Source of the DNA: Silvania confinis
GTDB taxonomy: Bacteria; Pseudomonadota; Gammaproteobacteria; Enterobacterales; Enterobacteriaceae
Direction of reading: 5' to 3'
DNA length: 64,000 nucleotides
NCBI RefSeq assembly: GCF_025564085.1
Contig: NZ_JAMGZJ010000078.1
Location: 1,054,001 to 1,118,000 of the forward strand
This document shows positions 32,914 through 42,952 of this stretch, in pieces. Below the pieces are notes generated by a model. That model ran no database searches. It was not told where the DNA came from and saw nothing but the letters and a program-made list of their open reading frames with translations. Position 1 is the stretch's first letter. Each line of letters starts with the position of its first letter. Position numbers and translations under genes: made by a program.

Positions 32914-35900
32914 ATGAGTAAGTTGTTGGATCGTTTCCGCTATTTCAAACAACAAGGCGACACTTTCGCCGATGGGCACGGCCAGGTGATGCACACCAAC
33001 CGTGACTGGGAAGACAGCTATCGCCAGCGCTGGCAGTTCGACAAAATTGTGCGTTCCACCCACGGGGTTAACTGCACCGGCTCCTGCAGCTGGAAAATCT
33101 ACGTCAAAAATGGCCTGGTGACCTGGGAAACACAGCAAACCGACTATCCCCGCACCCGCCCTGACCTGCCGAATCACGAGCCGCGCGGCTGTCCGCGCGG
33201 GGCAAGCTACTCCTGGTATCTGTACAGCGCCAATCGCCTGAAATACCCGCTGGCGCGTAAAAAGCTGATTGAGCTGTGGCGCGAGGCGCTGGGCCAGCAC
33301 AGCGATCCGGTTAATGCGTGGAATGCGATCATGAGCGACCCGCAAAAGACCCTGAGCTACAAGCAGGCGCGCGGGCATGGCGGGTTTATCCGCTCGAGCT
33401 GGAAAGAGCTGAACCAGCTTATCGCCGCCGCCAACGTCTGGACGATTAAACACTATGGCCCGGATCGGGTCGCGGGCTTCTCGCCGATCCCAGCGATGTC
33501 GATGGTCTCCTACGCCGCCGGGACCCGCTATCTTTCGCTGCTGGGCGGCACCTGCTTAAGTTTCTACGACTGGTACTGCGACCTGCCGCCCGCTTCGCCG
33601 ATGACCTGGGGTGAGCAGACCGACGTGCCGGAATCCGCCGACTGGTACAACTCCAGCTACATCATTGCCTGGGGCTCTAACGTCCCGCAGACCCGCACCC
33701 CGGATGCCCACTTCTTTACCGAGGTGCGCTACAAAGGCACCAAAACCATCGCCATCACCCCGGACTTTTCGGAAGTCGCCAAGCTCAGTGACCAGTGGCT
33801 GGCCCCGAAGCAAGGTACCGACAGCGCTCTCGCCATGGCGATGGGCCATGTGATCCTGAAAGAGTTTCATCTCGATAACCCGAGCGATTACTTCATCAAC
33901 TACTGCCGCCGCTACACCGACATGCCGATGCTGGTGATGCTGGATGAGCGCGAGGACGGCAGCCGGGTGCCGGGGCGGATGCTGCGTGCGTCAGATCTGT
34001 TCGACGGGCTGGGTGAAGCCAATAACCCGGAATGGAAAACGGTGGCCTTTAACCGCGCGGGCGATCTGGTGGTGCCGAACGGCTCGATCGGCTTCCGCTG
34101 GGGCGAAAAAGGCAAATGGAACCTCGAATCACTGGCGGCCGGTCAGGAAACCGATCTGACCCTCTCGCTGCTCGACACCCGCGACGAGGTGGCCGACGTC
34201 GCCTTCCCGTACTTTGGCGGCAACGAAAATCCACATTTTCGCAGCGTGAAGCAGGATCCGGTGCTGATCCGCAAGGTCCCGTCGAAAACCCTGACCCTGG
34301 TCGACGGCCGCCAGATGCGGGTGGCCAGCGTTTATGACCTGATTCTGGCCAACTACGGCCTCGACCGCGGTCTGGATGACGAAAACGCGGCAAAGGAGTA
34401 CGCCGAGGTGAAAGCCTATACCCCGGCCTGGGGCGAGCATATTACCGGCGTTCCGCGTCGCCATATCGAACAGATTGCCCGCGAGTTTGCCGACACCGCG
34501 CACAAAACCCACGGCCGGTCGATGATTATTCTCGGGGCCGGGGTCAACCACTGGTATCACATGGACATGAACTACCGGGGGATGATCAACATGCTGGTGT
34601 TCTGCGGTTGCGTCGGTAAGAGCGGCGGCGGCTGGTCGCACTATGTTGGCCAGGAGAAGCTGCGACCGCAAACCGGCTGGCTGCCGCTGGCTTTTGCGCT
34701 GGACTGGAACCGTCCCCCGCGCCAGATGAACAGCACCTCGTACTTCTATAATCACGCCAGCCAGTGGCGTTACGAAAAACTCACCGCCCAGGAGCTGCTC
34801 TCTCCGCTGGCGGATGCCTCGAAATTCACCGGACACCTGATCGACTTTAACGTCCGCGCCGAGCGCATGGGCTGGCTGCCATCTGCCCCGCAGCTGAACC
34901 TCAACCCGCTGCATATTAACGCGCAGGCGGAAGCGGTTGGACTGTCTCCCCAGGAATATACCGCCCAGGCGCTGAAATCCGGCGATATCCGCATGGCCTG
35001 CGAACAGCCAGACAACGGTAAAAATCACCCGCGCAACCTGTTCGTCTGGCGCTCTAACCTGCTGGGCTCCTCCGGGAAAGGTCACGAGTACATGCTTAAG
35101 TACCTGCTGGGCACCGAAAGCGGCATTCAGGGTGACGATCTGGGGTCCACCGACGACGTTAAGCCGGAAGAAGTCGAGTGGCAAACGCCTGCCATCGAGG
35201 GCAAGCTGGATCTGCTGGTGACGCTCGATTTCCGCATGTCCAGCACCTGCCTGTTCTCGGACATCGTGCTGCCGACCGCCACCTGGTACGAAAAAGACGA
35301 CATGAATACCTCGGACATGCATCCGTTTATTCACCCGCTGTCGGCTGCCGTTGACCCGGCGTGGGAATCACGCAGCGACTGGGAGATCTATAAAGGCCTC
35401 GCCAAAGTGTTCTCCGAGGTGTGCGTGGGGCATCTGGGTAACGAAACCGACGTCGTGCTGCAGCCGTTACAGCACGACTCTCCGGCCGAACTGTCGCAGC
35501 CGTTCGACATCGCCGACTGGCGCAAAGGCGAATGCGATCTGATCCCCGGTAAAACTGCGCCAGGCATCGCGGTCGTTGAGCGTCGTTATCCCGAAACGTA
35601 CGAACGCTTTACCTCGCTCGGCCCGCTGCTCGACAAACTGGGCAACGGCGGCAAAGGCATCTCATGGAACACCCAGGACGAGGTCGATTTCCTCGGCAAG
35701 CTGAACTACGTCAAGCTCGACGGCCCGGCGAAAGGCCGTCCGCGCATTGAGACGGCGATTGATGCCTCGGAGGTGATCCTCGCCCTGGCTCCCGAAACCA
35801 ACGGCCAGGTGGCGGTAAAAGCCTGGGAAGCGCTCAGCGAATTTACCGGACGCGAGCACAGCCATCTGGCGCTGAACAAAGAAGACGAAAAAATCCGTTT

Positions 35901-36654
35901 TCGCGATATCCAGGCCCAGCCGCGCAAAATCATCTCCAGCCCGACCTGGTCCGGCATCGAGAGCGAGCATGTCTCTTACAACGCCGGGTACACCAACGTG
36001 CACGAGCTGATCCCGTGGCGTACGTTGTCCGGCCGCCAGCAGCTGTATCAGGATCATCAGTGGATGCGCGCCTTTGGCGAAAGCCTGGTGGCCTACCGTC
36101 CACCGATTGATACCCGCAGCGTGACGCATATGCGCGAGATCCCGCCGAACGGCTTCCCGGAAAAAGCGCTTAACTTCCTGACCCCGCACCAGAAATGGGG
36201 CATCCACTCCACCTACAGCGAAAACCTGCTGATGCAGACTCTGTCGCGCGGCGGACCGATTGTGTGGATCAGCGAAGCGGATGCGAAAGAGCTGGGCATC
36301 GAAGACAACGACTGGATCGAGTGTTTCAACGCCAACGGGGCCTTAACCGCCCGCGCGGTGGTCAGCCAGCGCGTGCCGCCGGGCATGACCATGATGTATC
36401 ACGCCCAGGAACGCATTCTGAACATTCCGGGTTCCGAAGTGACCGGGCGACGCGGGGGGATCCATAACTCGGTGACCCGCGTGTGTCCAAAACCGACGCA
36501 CATGATCGGCGGTTACGCCCAGCTGGCCTACAGCTTTAACTACTACGGCACGGTGGGCTCAAACCGCGACGAGTTCATCATGATCCGCAAAATGAAAAAC
36601 ATTAACTGGCTGGATGGCGAAGGTCGGGATCAGGTTCAGGAGGCGAAAAAATGA
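32914..36654 (+). CDS. narZ: Nitrate reductase Z, alpha (Mo-bisMGD) subunit
   Basis: This 1246-residue catalytic subunit reduces nitrate to nitrite on the cytoplasmic side using quinol electrons passed through NarY and NarV. His50, Cys54, Cys58 and Cys93 form the FS0 [4Fe-4S] site (H-x3-C-x3-C spacing), and Asp223 corresponds to the molybdenum ligand Asp222 of NarG. The length equals E. coli NarZ. No cleavable export signal is present. The gene overlaps narY by four bases. Linkage to narU, nhoA and yddG identifies it as NRZ rather than NRA (narGHJI). Confidence 0.97.
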   Translation: MSKLLDRFRYFKQQGDTFADGHGQVMHTNRDWEDSYRQRWQFDKIVRSTHGVNCTGSCSWKIYVKNGLVTWETQQTDYPRTRPDLPNHEPRGCPRGASYSWYLYSANRLKYPLARKKLIELWREALGQHSDPVNAWNAIMSDPQKTLSYKQARGHGGFIRSSWKELNQLIAAANVWTIKHYGPDRVAGFSPIPAMSMVSYAAGTRYLSLLGGTCLSFYDWYCDLPPASPMTWGEQTDVPESADWYNSSYIIAWGSNVPQTRTPDAHFFTEVRYKGTKTIAITPDFSEVAKLSDQWLAPKQGTDSALAMAMGHVILKEFHLDNPSDYFINYCRRYTDMPMLVMLDEREDGSRVPGRMLRASDLFDGLGEANNPEWKTVAFNRAGDLVVPNGSIGFRWGEKGKWNLESLAAGQETDLTLSLLDTRDEVADVAFPYFGGNENPHFRSVKQDPVLIRKVPSKTLTLVDGRQMRVASVYDLILANYGLDRGLDDENAAKEYAEVKAYTPAWGEHITGVPRRHIEQIAREFADTAHKTHGRSMIILGAGVNHWYHMDMNYRGMINMLVFCGCVGKSGGGWSHYVGQEKLRPQTGWLPLAFALDWNRPPRQMNSTSYFYNHASQWRYEKLTAQELLSPLADASKFTGHLIDFNVRAERMGWLPSAPQLNLNPLHINAQAEAVGLSPQEYTAQALKSGDIRMACEQPDNGKNHPRNLFVWRSNLLGSSGKGHEYMLKYLLGTESGIQGDDLGSTDDVKPEEVEWQTPAIEGKLDLLVTLDFRMSSTCLFSDIVLPTATWYEKDDMNTSDMHPFIHPLSAAVDPAWESRSDWEIYKGLAKVFSEVCVGHLGNETDVVLQPLQHDSPAELSQPFDIADWRKGECDLIPGKTAPGIAVVERRYPETYERFTSLGPLLDKLGNGGKGISWNTQDEVDFLGKLNYVKLDGPAKGRPRIETAIDASEVILALAPETNGQVAVKAWEALSEFTGREHSHLALNKEDEKIRFRDIQAQPRKIISSPTWSGIESEHVSYNAGYTNVHELIPWRTLSGRQQLYQDHQWMRAFGESLVAYRPPIDTRSVTHMREIPPNGFPEKALNFLTPHQKWGIHSTYSENLLMQTLSRGGPIVWISEADAKELGIEDNDWIECFNANGALTARAVVSQRVPPGMTMMYHAQERILNIPGSEVTGRRGGIHNSVTRVCPKPTHMIGGYAQLAYSFNYYGTVGSNRDEFIMIRKMKNINWLDGEGRDQVQEAKK

Positions 36655-38195
36655 AAATACGCTCACAGGTTGGAATGGTTCTGAATCTGGATAAATGCAT
36701 TGGTTGCCACACCTGCTCGGTGACCTGTAAAAACGTCTGGACCGGACGCGAAGGCATGGAGTACGCGTGGTTTAACAACGTCGAAACCAAGCCCGGTATT
36801 GGCTACCCGAAAAACTGGGAAGATCAGGAGGAGTGGCAAGGCGGCTGGGTGCGCGGCATCACCGGCAAACTTACGCCGCGCCTCGGCGGGCGCGTCGGGG
36901 TGCTGGCCAAAATCTTTGCTAACCCGTCGCTGCCGGGCATTGACGATTATTACGAACCTTTCACCTTCGATTACCAGGATCTGCACCGCGCCCCGGAGGG
37001 TAACCACCTGCCCACTGCCCGCCCGCGCTCGCTGATCAGCGGCAAGCGGATGGATAAAATCGAATGGGGCCCGAACTGGGAGGAACTGCTGGGCGGCGAG
37101 TTCGAAAAACGCGCCAAAGATCGTAACTTCGACAAGATGCAGAAGGAGATGTACGGCCAGTTCGAAAACACCTTCATGATGTACCTACCGCGCCTGTGCG
37201 AGCACTGCCTGAACCCGAGCTGTGTCGCCACCTGCCCGAGCGGGGCGATCTACAAGCGTGAAGAAGACGGCATTGTGCTGATCGACCAGGACAAATGCCG
37301 CGGCTGGCGGATGTGCATCAGCGGTTGTCCGTACAAAAAAATCTACTTCAACTGGAAAAGCGGCAAGTCAGAAAAGTGCATCTTCTGCTATCCGCGTATT
37401 GAGTCCGGCCAGCCAACGGTCTGTTCAGAAACCTGCGTCGGGCGCATCCGTTACCTTGGTGTGCTGCTGTACGACGCCGACCGCATTGAAGAGGCGGCCA
37501 GCACCGAACATGAAACCGATCTGTACGAGCGCCAGTGCGACGTGTTCCTCAACCCGCACGACCCGGCAGTGATTGAAGAGGCCTTTAAACAGGGCATTCC
37601 ACAGAACGTGATTGAGGCCGCCCAGCGCTCGCCGGTGTACAAAATGGCGATGGACTGGAAGCTGGCCCTGCCGCTGCACCCGGAATACCGCACCCTGCCG
37701 ATGGTCTGGTACGTGCCGCCGCTGTCGCCAATTCAGTCCTACGCCGACGCGGGCGGCCTGCCGCAGACCGACAGTATCCTTCCGGCGGTCGAAAGCCTGC
37801 GCATTCCGGTGCAGTATCTGGCGAACATGCTCAGCGCGGGCGATACCGGCCCGGTGCTGCGCGCCCTGAAACGGATGATGGCGATGCGCCACTACAAACG
37901 CTCGCAGACCGTTGAAGGCGTGACCGACACCCGCGCCATCGACGAAGTGGGCTTAAGCGTGGAGCAGGTGGAAGAGATGTACCGCTATCTCGCCATCGCC
38001 AACTATGAAGACCGCTTTGTGATCCCGACCAGTCACCGGGAAATGGCCCGCGACGCCTTCCCGGAGAAAAACGGCTGCGGCTTTACCTTTGGCGACGGCT
38101 GCCACGGCTCCGACACCAAATTCAACCTGTTTAACAGCAGCCGCATCGACGCCATCAACATCGACGAGGTACGCAAGCATGGGGAGGGCGAATAA
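36651..38195 (+). CDS. narY: Nitrate reductase Z, beta (Fe-S) subunit
   Basis: This 514-residue electron-transfer subunit has cysteine groups at 16/19/22/26 (CIGCHTCSVTC), LCEHCLNPSCVATC, and CRGWRMCISGC, where Trp replaces one cysteine to give the [3Fe-4S] centre as in NarH, then CIFCYPRIESGQPTVCSETC. It lies between narZ and narW with short overlaps at both ends (ATGA; TAATG). Confidence 0.97.
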   Translation: MKIRSQVGMVLNLDKCIGCHTCSVTCKNVWTGREGMEYAWFNNVETKPGIGYPKNWEDQEEWQGGWVRGITGKLTPRLGGRVGVLAKIFANPSLPGIDDYYEPFTFDYQDLHRAPEGNHLPTARPRSLISGKRMDKIEWGPNWEELLGGEFEKRAKDRNFDKMQKEMYGQFENTFMMYLPRLCEHCLNPSCVATCPSGAIYKREEDGIVLIDQDKCRGWRMCISGCPYKKIYFNWKSGKSEKCIFCYPRIESGQPTVCSETCVGRIRYLGVLLYDADRIEEAASTEHETDLYERQCDVFLNPHDPAVIEEAFKQGIPQNVIEAAQRSPVYKMAMDWKLALPLHPEYRTLPMVWYVPPLSPIQSYADAGGLPQTDSILPAVESLRIPVQYLANMLSAGDTGPVLRALKRMMAMRHYKRSQTVEGVTDTRAIDEVGLSVEQVEEMYRYLAIANYEDRFVIPTSHREMARDAFPEKNGCGFTFGDGCHGSDTKFNLFNSSRIDAINIDEVRKHGEGE

Positions 38196-38890
38196 TGCAG
38201 ATCCTCAAAATTATTGCCCTGCTGATTGAGTACCCGGACGAGGTGCTGTGGGAGAGTCGCGATGAAGCGCAGGCGCTGATTGCACAGGATGCGCCGATGC
38301 TGCTGCCGTTTGCGCAGCAGCATCTCAGCGTCCCGCTGCTGGATCAACAGGCGGCGTGGTGCGAGGTATTTGAACGCGGGCGTGCCACCTCGCTGCTGCT
38401 GTTCGAGCATGTGCATGCCGAGTCCCGCGATCGCGGCCAGGCTATGGTCGACCTGATGAACCAGTACGAAAAGGCCGGTTTGCAGCTCGACTGCCGGGAA
38501 CTGCCGGACTATTTGCCGCTGTATCTGGAGTATTTAAGCATTCTGCCTGATGCGCAGGCCCGGGAAGGCCTGCAGAACGTGGCCCCGATTCTGGCGCTGA
38601 TTGGCGGGCGTTTAAAACAGCGCGCGGTGCCGCAGTATCAGCTGTTTGATGCCCTGCTGGGTTTCGCGGGCAGCCCGCTATCCAGTGACAGTGTCACAAA
38701 ACAGGTCTCAGGCGAACAGCGCGACGACACCCGGCAAGCGCTGGATGCGGTCTGGGAAGAGGAGCAGGTCAAGTTTATCGAAGATAACGCCACGGCCTGC
38801 GACAGCTCGCCGATGCAGCAATATCAACGCCGCTTTAGCCAGGACGTCGCGCCCCAGTATGTAGACGTCAGTGCCGGAGGCCCCAAATGA
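38195..38890 (+). CDS. narW: Nitrate reductase Z assembly chaperone
   Basis: This 231-residue NarJ/NarW-family chaperone (N-terminus [18 protein letters not shown]; acidic, all-helical) holds NarZY for cofactor insertion and membrane docking and is not part of the final enzyme. Its start overlaps the narY stop by one base and its end overlaps narV by four bases. Confidence 0.95.
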   Translation: MQILKIIALLIEYPDEVLWESRDEAQALIAQDAPMLLPFAQQHLSVPLLDQQAAWCEVFERGRATSLLLFEHVHAESRDRGQAMVDLMNQYEKAGLQLDCRELPDYLPLYLEYLSILPDAQAREGLQNVAPILALIGGRLKQRAVPQYQLFDALLGFAGSPLSSDSVTKQVSGEQRDDTRQALDAVWEEEQVKFIEDNATACDSSPMQQYQRRFSQDVAPQYVDVSAGGPK

Positions 38891-39567
38891 TGCAATATCT
38901 GAACGTCTTTTTTTACGATATCTACCCGTACATCTGCGGCACCGTGTTCCTGATCGGGAGCTGGCTGCGCTATGACTACGGGCAATACACCTGGCGCGCC
39001 GGCTCCAGCCAGATGCTGGACAAGCGCGGGATGGTGCTGTGGTCGAATTTGTTCCACATCGGCATTCTGGGGATCTTCTTCGGACACCTGTTCGGGATGA
39101 TGACCCCACACTGGGTTTACTCGTGGTTCCTGCCGATGTCGCAAAAACAGCTGATGGCGATGATCTTAGGCGGCGTCTGCGGGGTACTGACACTGGTCGG
39201 CGGTGCGGGCCTGTTGGTTCGCCGCCTGACCAATCCCCGGGTGCGCGCCACCTCTTCCACCGCCGATATCCTGATCCTCTGCATCCTGCTGATTCAGTGT
39301 ATTCTTGGCCTGGCGACCATTCCGTTTTCTGCCCAACACCCGGACGGCAGCGAAATGCTCAAGCTGGTTGACTGGGCGCAAGGGGTGGTGACCTTCCACG
39401 GCGGTTCGTCCGCGCATCTCGACGGCGTGGCGTATATTTTCCGCGTCCATCTGGTGCTGGGGATGACCATCTTCCTGCTGTTCCCGTTCACCCGGCTGGT
39501 GCACGTGTGGAGCGCACCGATAGAATACTTGACCCGCCGGTATCAGGTGGTGCGCTCGAGACGTTAA
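38887..39567 (+). CDS. narV: Nitrate reductase Z, gamma (cytochrome b) subunit
   Basis: This 226-residue inner-membrane dihaem cytochrome has five helices and oxidises quinol on the periplasmic side. Haem-ligand histidines are visible in [17 protein letters not shown] and in [13 protein letters not shown] near the C-terminus. It is the last gene of narUZYWV, followed by a BIME. Confidence 0.96.
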   Translation: MMQYLNVFFYDIYPYICGTVFLIGSWLRYDYGQYTWRAGSSQMLDKRGMVLWSNLFHIGILGIFFGHLFGMMTPHWVYSWFLPMSQKQLMAMILGGVCGVLTLVGGAGLLVRRLTNPRVRATSSTADILILCILLIQCILGLATIPFSAQHPDGSEMLKLVDWAQGVVTFHGGSSAHLDGVAYIFRVHLVLGMTIFLLFPFTRLVHVWSAPIEYLTRRYQVVRSRR

Positions 39568-39570
39568 CGC

Positions 39571-39662
39571 CGAACCACGCCGGGTGGCGGCTTCGCCTTA
39601 CCCGGCCTACCAAACCCGCACCCTACGTAGGCCGGGCAAGCGCCAGCGCCGCCCGGCGTGGC
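39571..39662. repeat. BIME (two REP palindromes) after narV
   Basis: GCCGGGTGGCGGCTTCGCCT with TACCCGGCCTAC, then an inverse copy GTAGGCCGGGCAAGCG ... GCCGCCCGGC. It starts a few bases past the narV stop. Confidence 0.85.
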
Positions 39663-39676
39663 ATGTATAAACATTG

Positions 39677-39722
39677 TTGACACATCAGAATCCCTCCGCC
39701 TATGATTGTGATACTTTGTATC
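39677..39722 (+). promoter_or_regulatory. mazEF promoter and operator
   Basis: TTGACA (39677-39682), an 18-bp spacer and TATGAT (39701-39706) form a near-consensus promoter. The inverted repeat GATAC-TTT-GTATC (39710-39722) covers the expected transcription start and is a likely MazE/MazEF autoregulation site. Confidence 0.8.
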
Positions 39723-39740
39723 GACATCTGGAGTATTTTT

Positions 39741-39989
39741 ATGCCGCAAGTCACCGTTAAAAAATGGGGAAACAGCCCTTCTGTTCGGCTACCCGTTGCC
39801 GTTATGCGTGAGGCCGACCTGAACGTTGACGATGTGGTGAATATCAACGTTGATGATGAAGGACGCATTATTTTGACACCTGTCAGGAAGGACGAACCCT
39901 CGCTCGACTCACTGTTATCGGCCATCACGGATGACAATCTGCATCACGAAATCACATTTGGGGAACCGCAAAGTAAGGAGCTGTTGTAA
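39741..39989 (+). CDS. mazE: MazE antitoxin
   Basis: This 82-residue AbrB-like (swapped-hairpin) antitoxin has the MazE N-terminal DNA-binding strand KKWGNSPSVRLP and a flexible acidic tail (DDNLHHEITFGEPQSKELL) that masks MazF, closely like E. coli MazE. GGAG at 39730-39733 supports the ATG at 39741. It overlaps mazF by one base (TAATG). It is not linked to relA as in E. coli, so the pair has been gained or moved. Confidence 0.9.
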   Translation: MPQVTVKKWGNSPSVRLPVAVMREADLNVDDVVNINVDDEGRIILTPVRKDEPSLDSLLSAITDDNLHHEITFGEPQSKELL

Positions 39990-40315
39990 TGGACTACATA
40001 CCGCAGGCTGGCGATATCGTCTGGCTTGAATTTGACCCACAGTCTGGACATGAACAGGCAGGACAACGCCCCGCCCTGGTTATTTCACCCGCCACCTACA
40101 ACGGACGTACCGGCTTAATGCTCTGCTGTCCGCTGACGTCGCACATTAAGGGCTACCCCTTCGAAGTGGCTATCAGCGGCCCGCGGCGCAACGTCGCCCT
40201 TGCCGATCAGATTAAAAGCCTCGACTGGCGGGCACGTCGCGCAGTCAAAAAGGGAACCGCAACCGCCGAGGAACTGGATGCCGTAAGAATGCGGGCAAAG
40301 GTACTGATCGGCTAA
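39989..40315 (+). CDS. mazF: MazF mRNA interferase toxin
   Basis: This 108-residue endoribonuclease of the MazF/PemK family is similar to E. coli MazF throughout: DIVWLEFDPQSGHEQAGQRP, then CCPLTSHIKGYPFEV, VALADQIKSLDWRAR and the C-terminal KVLIG. E. coli MazF cuts single-stranded RNA at ACA; the exact specificity here is not known. It is followed by a small hairpin AGGGGC/GCCCCT (40321-40336) that separates it from the convergent nhoA. Confidence 0.92.
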   Translation: MDYIPQAGDIVWLEFDPQSGHEQAGQRPALVISPATYNGRTGLMLCCPLTSHIKGYPFEVAISGPRRNVALADQIKSLDWRARRAVKKGTATAEELDAVRMRAKVLIG

Positions 40316-40343
40316 CAGCAAGGGGCGGATGCCCCTCCCCGCG

Positions 40344-41189
40344 TTATTTCCCCGCCTGCGGATGGGTGTCAAACCCGGCCATCACCGCGGTCAGTTCCGC
40401 CAGCGAAAATCCGTGCTTCACATCGTCCACTCCCAGCCCAAAGCGCTCCTGCATTACCTGATACAGCGCCGCCGCATCCGGCAGGTTCAGTTGTTCGACG
40501 GCGTGCCCGTCGTGCCAGTGGGTAAAGTGCAGGTTGGTGAGCGTCAGTTTGCCGCCGTCCGGCAGATGACGGCACATCAGCAGATGATGGCGAAAATGCG
40601 ACTGCGGCCAGTGTGCCGACCAGAAATTGCCCATCACGTAGTCGGCCTGATATTGGGTGATCAGATCAAAGTGATACATCGACTGCCAGTGCTGGTGATG
40701 CCGGAACTGCAGCACCCAGTCATCACCGTCGTTGATCAGCCGATACTCCCCGTGCGGCGTAGTTTGTTCAAGGTCGGCCTGCAGACGGATCGGCGCAGTC
40801 AGGGTCTGTCCACCAAAGCCGACGTCGGCAATCCAGCGTTCACCGTTGAGTTCAACCAGCAGCAGACGATGGGTGCGCGGCGGCATCTGCGGGGGATTCG
40901 CCAGCACCACGCGGCCCAGCAGGCTGCGCACGCTGAACCCCACTTCACGCAGCACGCGTTCAAATAGACCGTTCTGCTCGAAGCAGTAGCCGCCGCGCCG
41001 GGCGGTGACCAGCTTGTCGACCAGGGATTGATCGTCAAGCTGGATCTCGCGCGGCAGCACCACGTCGATATTTTCAAACGGGATGGCGCTGTTATGCTGC
41101 AAATGCAGCGCCCGCAGGGTGTCGATATCCACAGCTGTGGTCTGCTGCCAGCCGATGCGGGCAAAGTACGCGGTCAAAAAAGAGGTCAT
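40344..41189 (-). CDS. nhoA: Arylamine N-acetyltransferase
   Basis: This 281-residue enzyme moves acetyl from acetyl-CoA to arylamines, arylhydroxylamines and hydrazines. The catalytic triad is complete: Cys69 (RRGGYCFEQN), His107 (RTHRLLLV) and Asp122 (IADVGFGG). Length and position next to narV match E. coli nhoA (nat). It follows the ABC permease gene on the same strand but is separated by 72 bp, so it may have its own promoter. Confidence 0.95.
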   Translation of the reverse strand: MTSFLTAYFARIGWQQTTAVDIDTLRALHLQHNSAIPFENIDVVLPREIQLDDQSLVDKLVTARRGGYCFEQNGLFERVLREVGFSVRSLLGRVVLANPPQMPPRTHRLLLVELNGERWIADVGFGGQTLTAPIRLQADLEQTTPHGEYRLINDGDDWVLQFRHHQHWQSMYHFDLITQYQADYVMGNFWSAHWPQSHFRHHLLMCRHLPDGGKLTLTNLHFTHWHDGHAVEQLNLPDAAALYQVMQERFGLGVDDVKHGFSLAELTAVMAGFDTHPQAGK

Positions 41190-41261
41190 GGTAGGCTTCC
41201 TTTAACAGTTCTTCCTTGTTTATAAACTATTTTTCCCGACCCACTGTGACAAAAGTGCTTT

Positions 41262-42917
41262 TTACCCCCGCGTGGAACGCTGCATGATCCCTAACGCCGT
41301 CAGCATCAGTACCAGCCCGGTCAACAGCGTCAGCGTGGCCATCGCCATTCCCTGCCCGACGGAACCCTGCTCAAACTGGCGCCAGATAAACACCGACACG
41401 GTTTGTGTACCCGCCGGGGCCAGCAGCAGCGAGGTCACCAGCTCCCGCGAGGCGATTGCAAACACCATCAGCATCGCCGCCAGCATCGCCGGGGATACCA
41501 GCGGCAGGACGATAAAGCGCAGCGCCTGGAACGCGGACGCCCCGTGCACCCGCGCGGCAGGTTCCAGATTGCCGCCAAGCTGGCGCAACGCGCTGCCAAC
41601 GTAGCGCACCGGCCACGGCAGCAGCAAACAGCAGTACGACAGCAGCAAAATGGCCCAGCTGTTATACGGCGAGACCGGCCAGAACGGGCGGTTCCACAGC
41701 AAAATTAACCCCACCCCAACCACTACGCCGGGCAAGGCGGCCGGCATCAGCGACAGCGCATCCAGCAGGCCGCGCCCTTTTATCTTCTGCACCACCACCA
41801 GCCATGCGGCCAGCAGACCAAGCACCCCGGTGATACAGGCCGCCCCCAGCGCCAGCGACAGGCTGGTGCCGAGCGCCGACAGAGCATCTCCCTGCTGGCT
41901 GAACAGCGCCGCATAGTGGGCGGCGGTCACATTGCTGAGCGTCACCCCACCGGACAAGGTACCCAGCACGCCCGACAGTGCCATCGACGCCCCCGGCAGC
42001 ACCACTGCGATCCCGCCGACCATCGCCATCATCAGCACCATCGGCCAGGCGAACACCCCGGCATTGGCACCGATATTCTCCGTCGGTTTACCGGTAATGC
42101 TGGTCACGTCCTGATTGCCGGTAAGTTTTTTCTGCAGCCACCAGGCGCTCAGGGCTATGGCCACCAGCACCACCGACAGCATTGAGGCTCCCGACAGGTC
42201 AATCGGCCAGTCGGCCAGTTTCTTTTCGATATCGGTGGTCAGCATCAGCACCCCCGCCCGACTGCCGAGCGCGGCAGGCACGCCATACTCCTCAATCGCC
42301 AGGGTGAACGAGAGCAACATCCCCGCCGCCAGCGATGGCGAGAGCATCGGCAGCGTGATATGCCAGAACGCCCGCCCCGCGCTGGCACCGTGCACCTGGG
42401 CGACCAACGTCAGACGTTGTCCGCTGGCCAGCAGGCTGCGCGACACCGCAAAGTAGACCACCGGGAAAATGTTCAGCGCCATCACCAGCACAATCCCGGT
42501 CTGGCTGAACAGCGGATCGTTGAGGTTAGCCCCCGTCAGCTGCTGCAGATAACCGTTGGTTTGCAGCACCAGCATCCACGACAGCGCGGCAATGTACGGC
42601 GGGGTGAGAAACGGGATCAGAAACAGCAGATCCCACAGGCGCGGCACCGGCAGGTTAAACAGCCCCCGCGCCACGCCAAGGGGAAAGCCAATCAGGGCGC
42701 TGACCAGCGCCACGCCAAGACCGACCTGCAGCGTACCACCGAGCATGGTCGGCAGCTGTGGCTCGGCCAACAGCGTACTGATACCGCTGAATGCACCGGA
42801 AAGTTGCCCGGCGCTGAACAGCGGAAACACCGCCTGCAGCACGATAAAAACGAGGGGGAACGCCACCAGAATCACCAGTAGCGCCAGCGTCATCACAGAC
42901 AAAAATCTCTGATTCAC
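41262..42917 (-). CDS. Fused ABC permease, iron(III)/phosphonate type
   Basis: This 551-residue inner-membrane protein has about twelve helices and two repeated permease modules, like FbpB/AfuB. Two EAA-type loops are visible: VAQVHGASAGRAFWHITLP and AARVHGASAFQALRFIVLP. It serves with the binding protein and ATPase just upstream. Relatives carry ferric iron, thiamine, putrescine or 2-aminoethylphosphonate, so the substrate is left open. Confidence 0.88.
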   Translation of the reverse strand: MNQRFLSVMTLALLVILVAFPLVFIVLQAVFPLFSAGQLSGAFSGISTLLAEPQLPTMLGGTLQVGLGVALVSALIGFPLGVARGLFNLPVPRLWDLLFLIPFLTPPYIAALSWMLVLQTNGYLQQLTGANLNDPLFSQTGIVLVMALNIFPVVYFAVSRSLLASGQRLTLVAQVHGASAGRAFWHITLPMLSPSLAAGMLLSFTLAIEEYGVPAALGSRAGVLMLTTDIEKKLADWPIDLSGASMLSVVLVAIALSAWWLQKKLTGNQDVTSITGKPTENIGANAGVFAWPMVLMMAMVGGIAVVLPGASMALSGVLGTLSGGVTLSNVTAAHYAALFSQQGDALSALGTSLSLALGAACITGVLGLLAAWLVVVQKIKGRGLLDALSLMPAALPGVVVGVGLILLWNRPFWPVSPYNSWAILLLSYCCLLLPWPVRYVGSALRQLGGNLEPAARVHGASAFQALRFIVLPLVSPAMLAAMLMVFAIASRELVTSLLLAPAGTQTVSVFIWRQFEQGSVGQGMAMATLTLLTGLVLMLTALGIMQRSTRG

Positions 42918-42952
42918 AAGCTTTCCTGAAGACGGGGTTGCCCCCGCCGTGA

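Noticed and set aside
34129-35334. Long antisense open frame within narZ (401 codons)
   Set aside because: It is a shadow of high-GC codon use; no ribosome site, no recognisable domain, and narZ is certain. The same applies to antisense frames in 23106-24125, 25616-26794 and 1137-2024.
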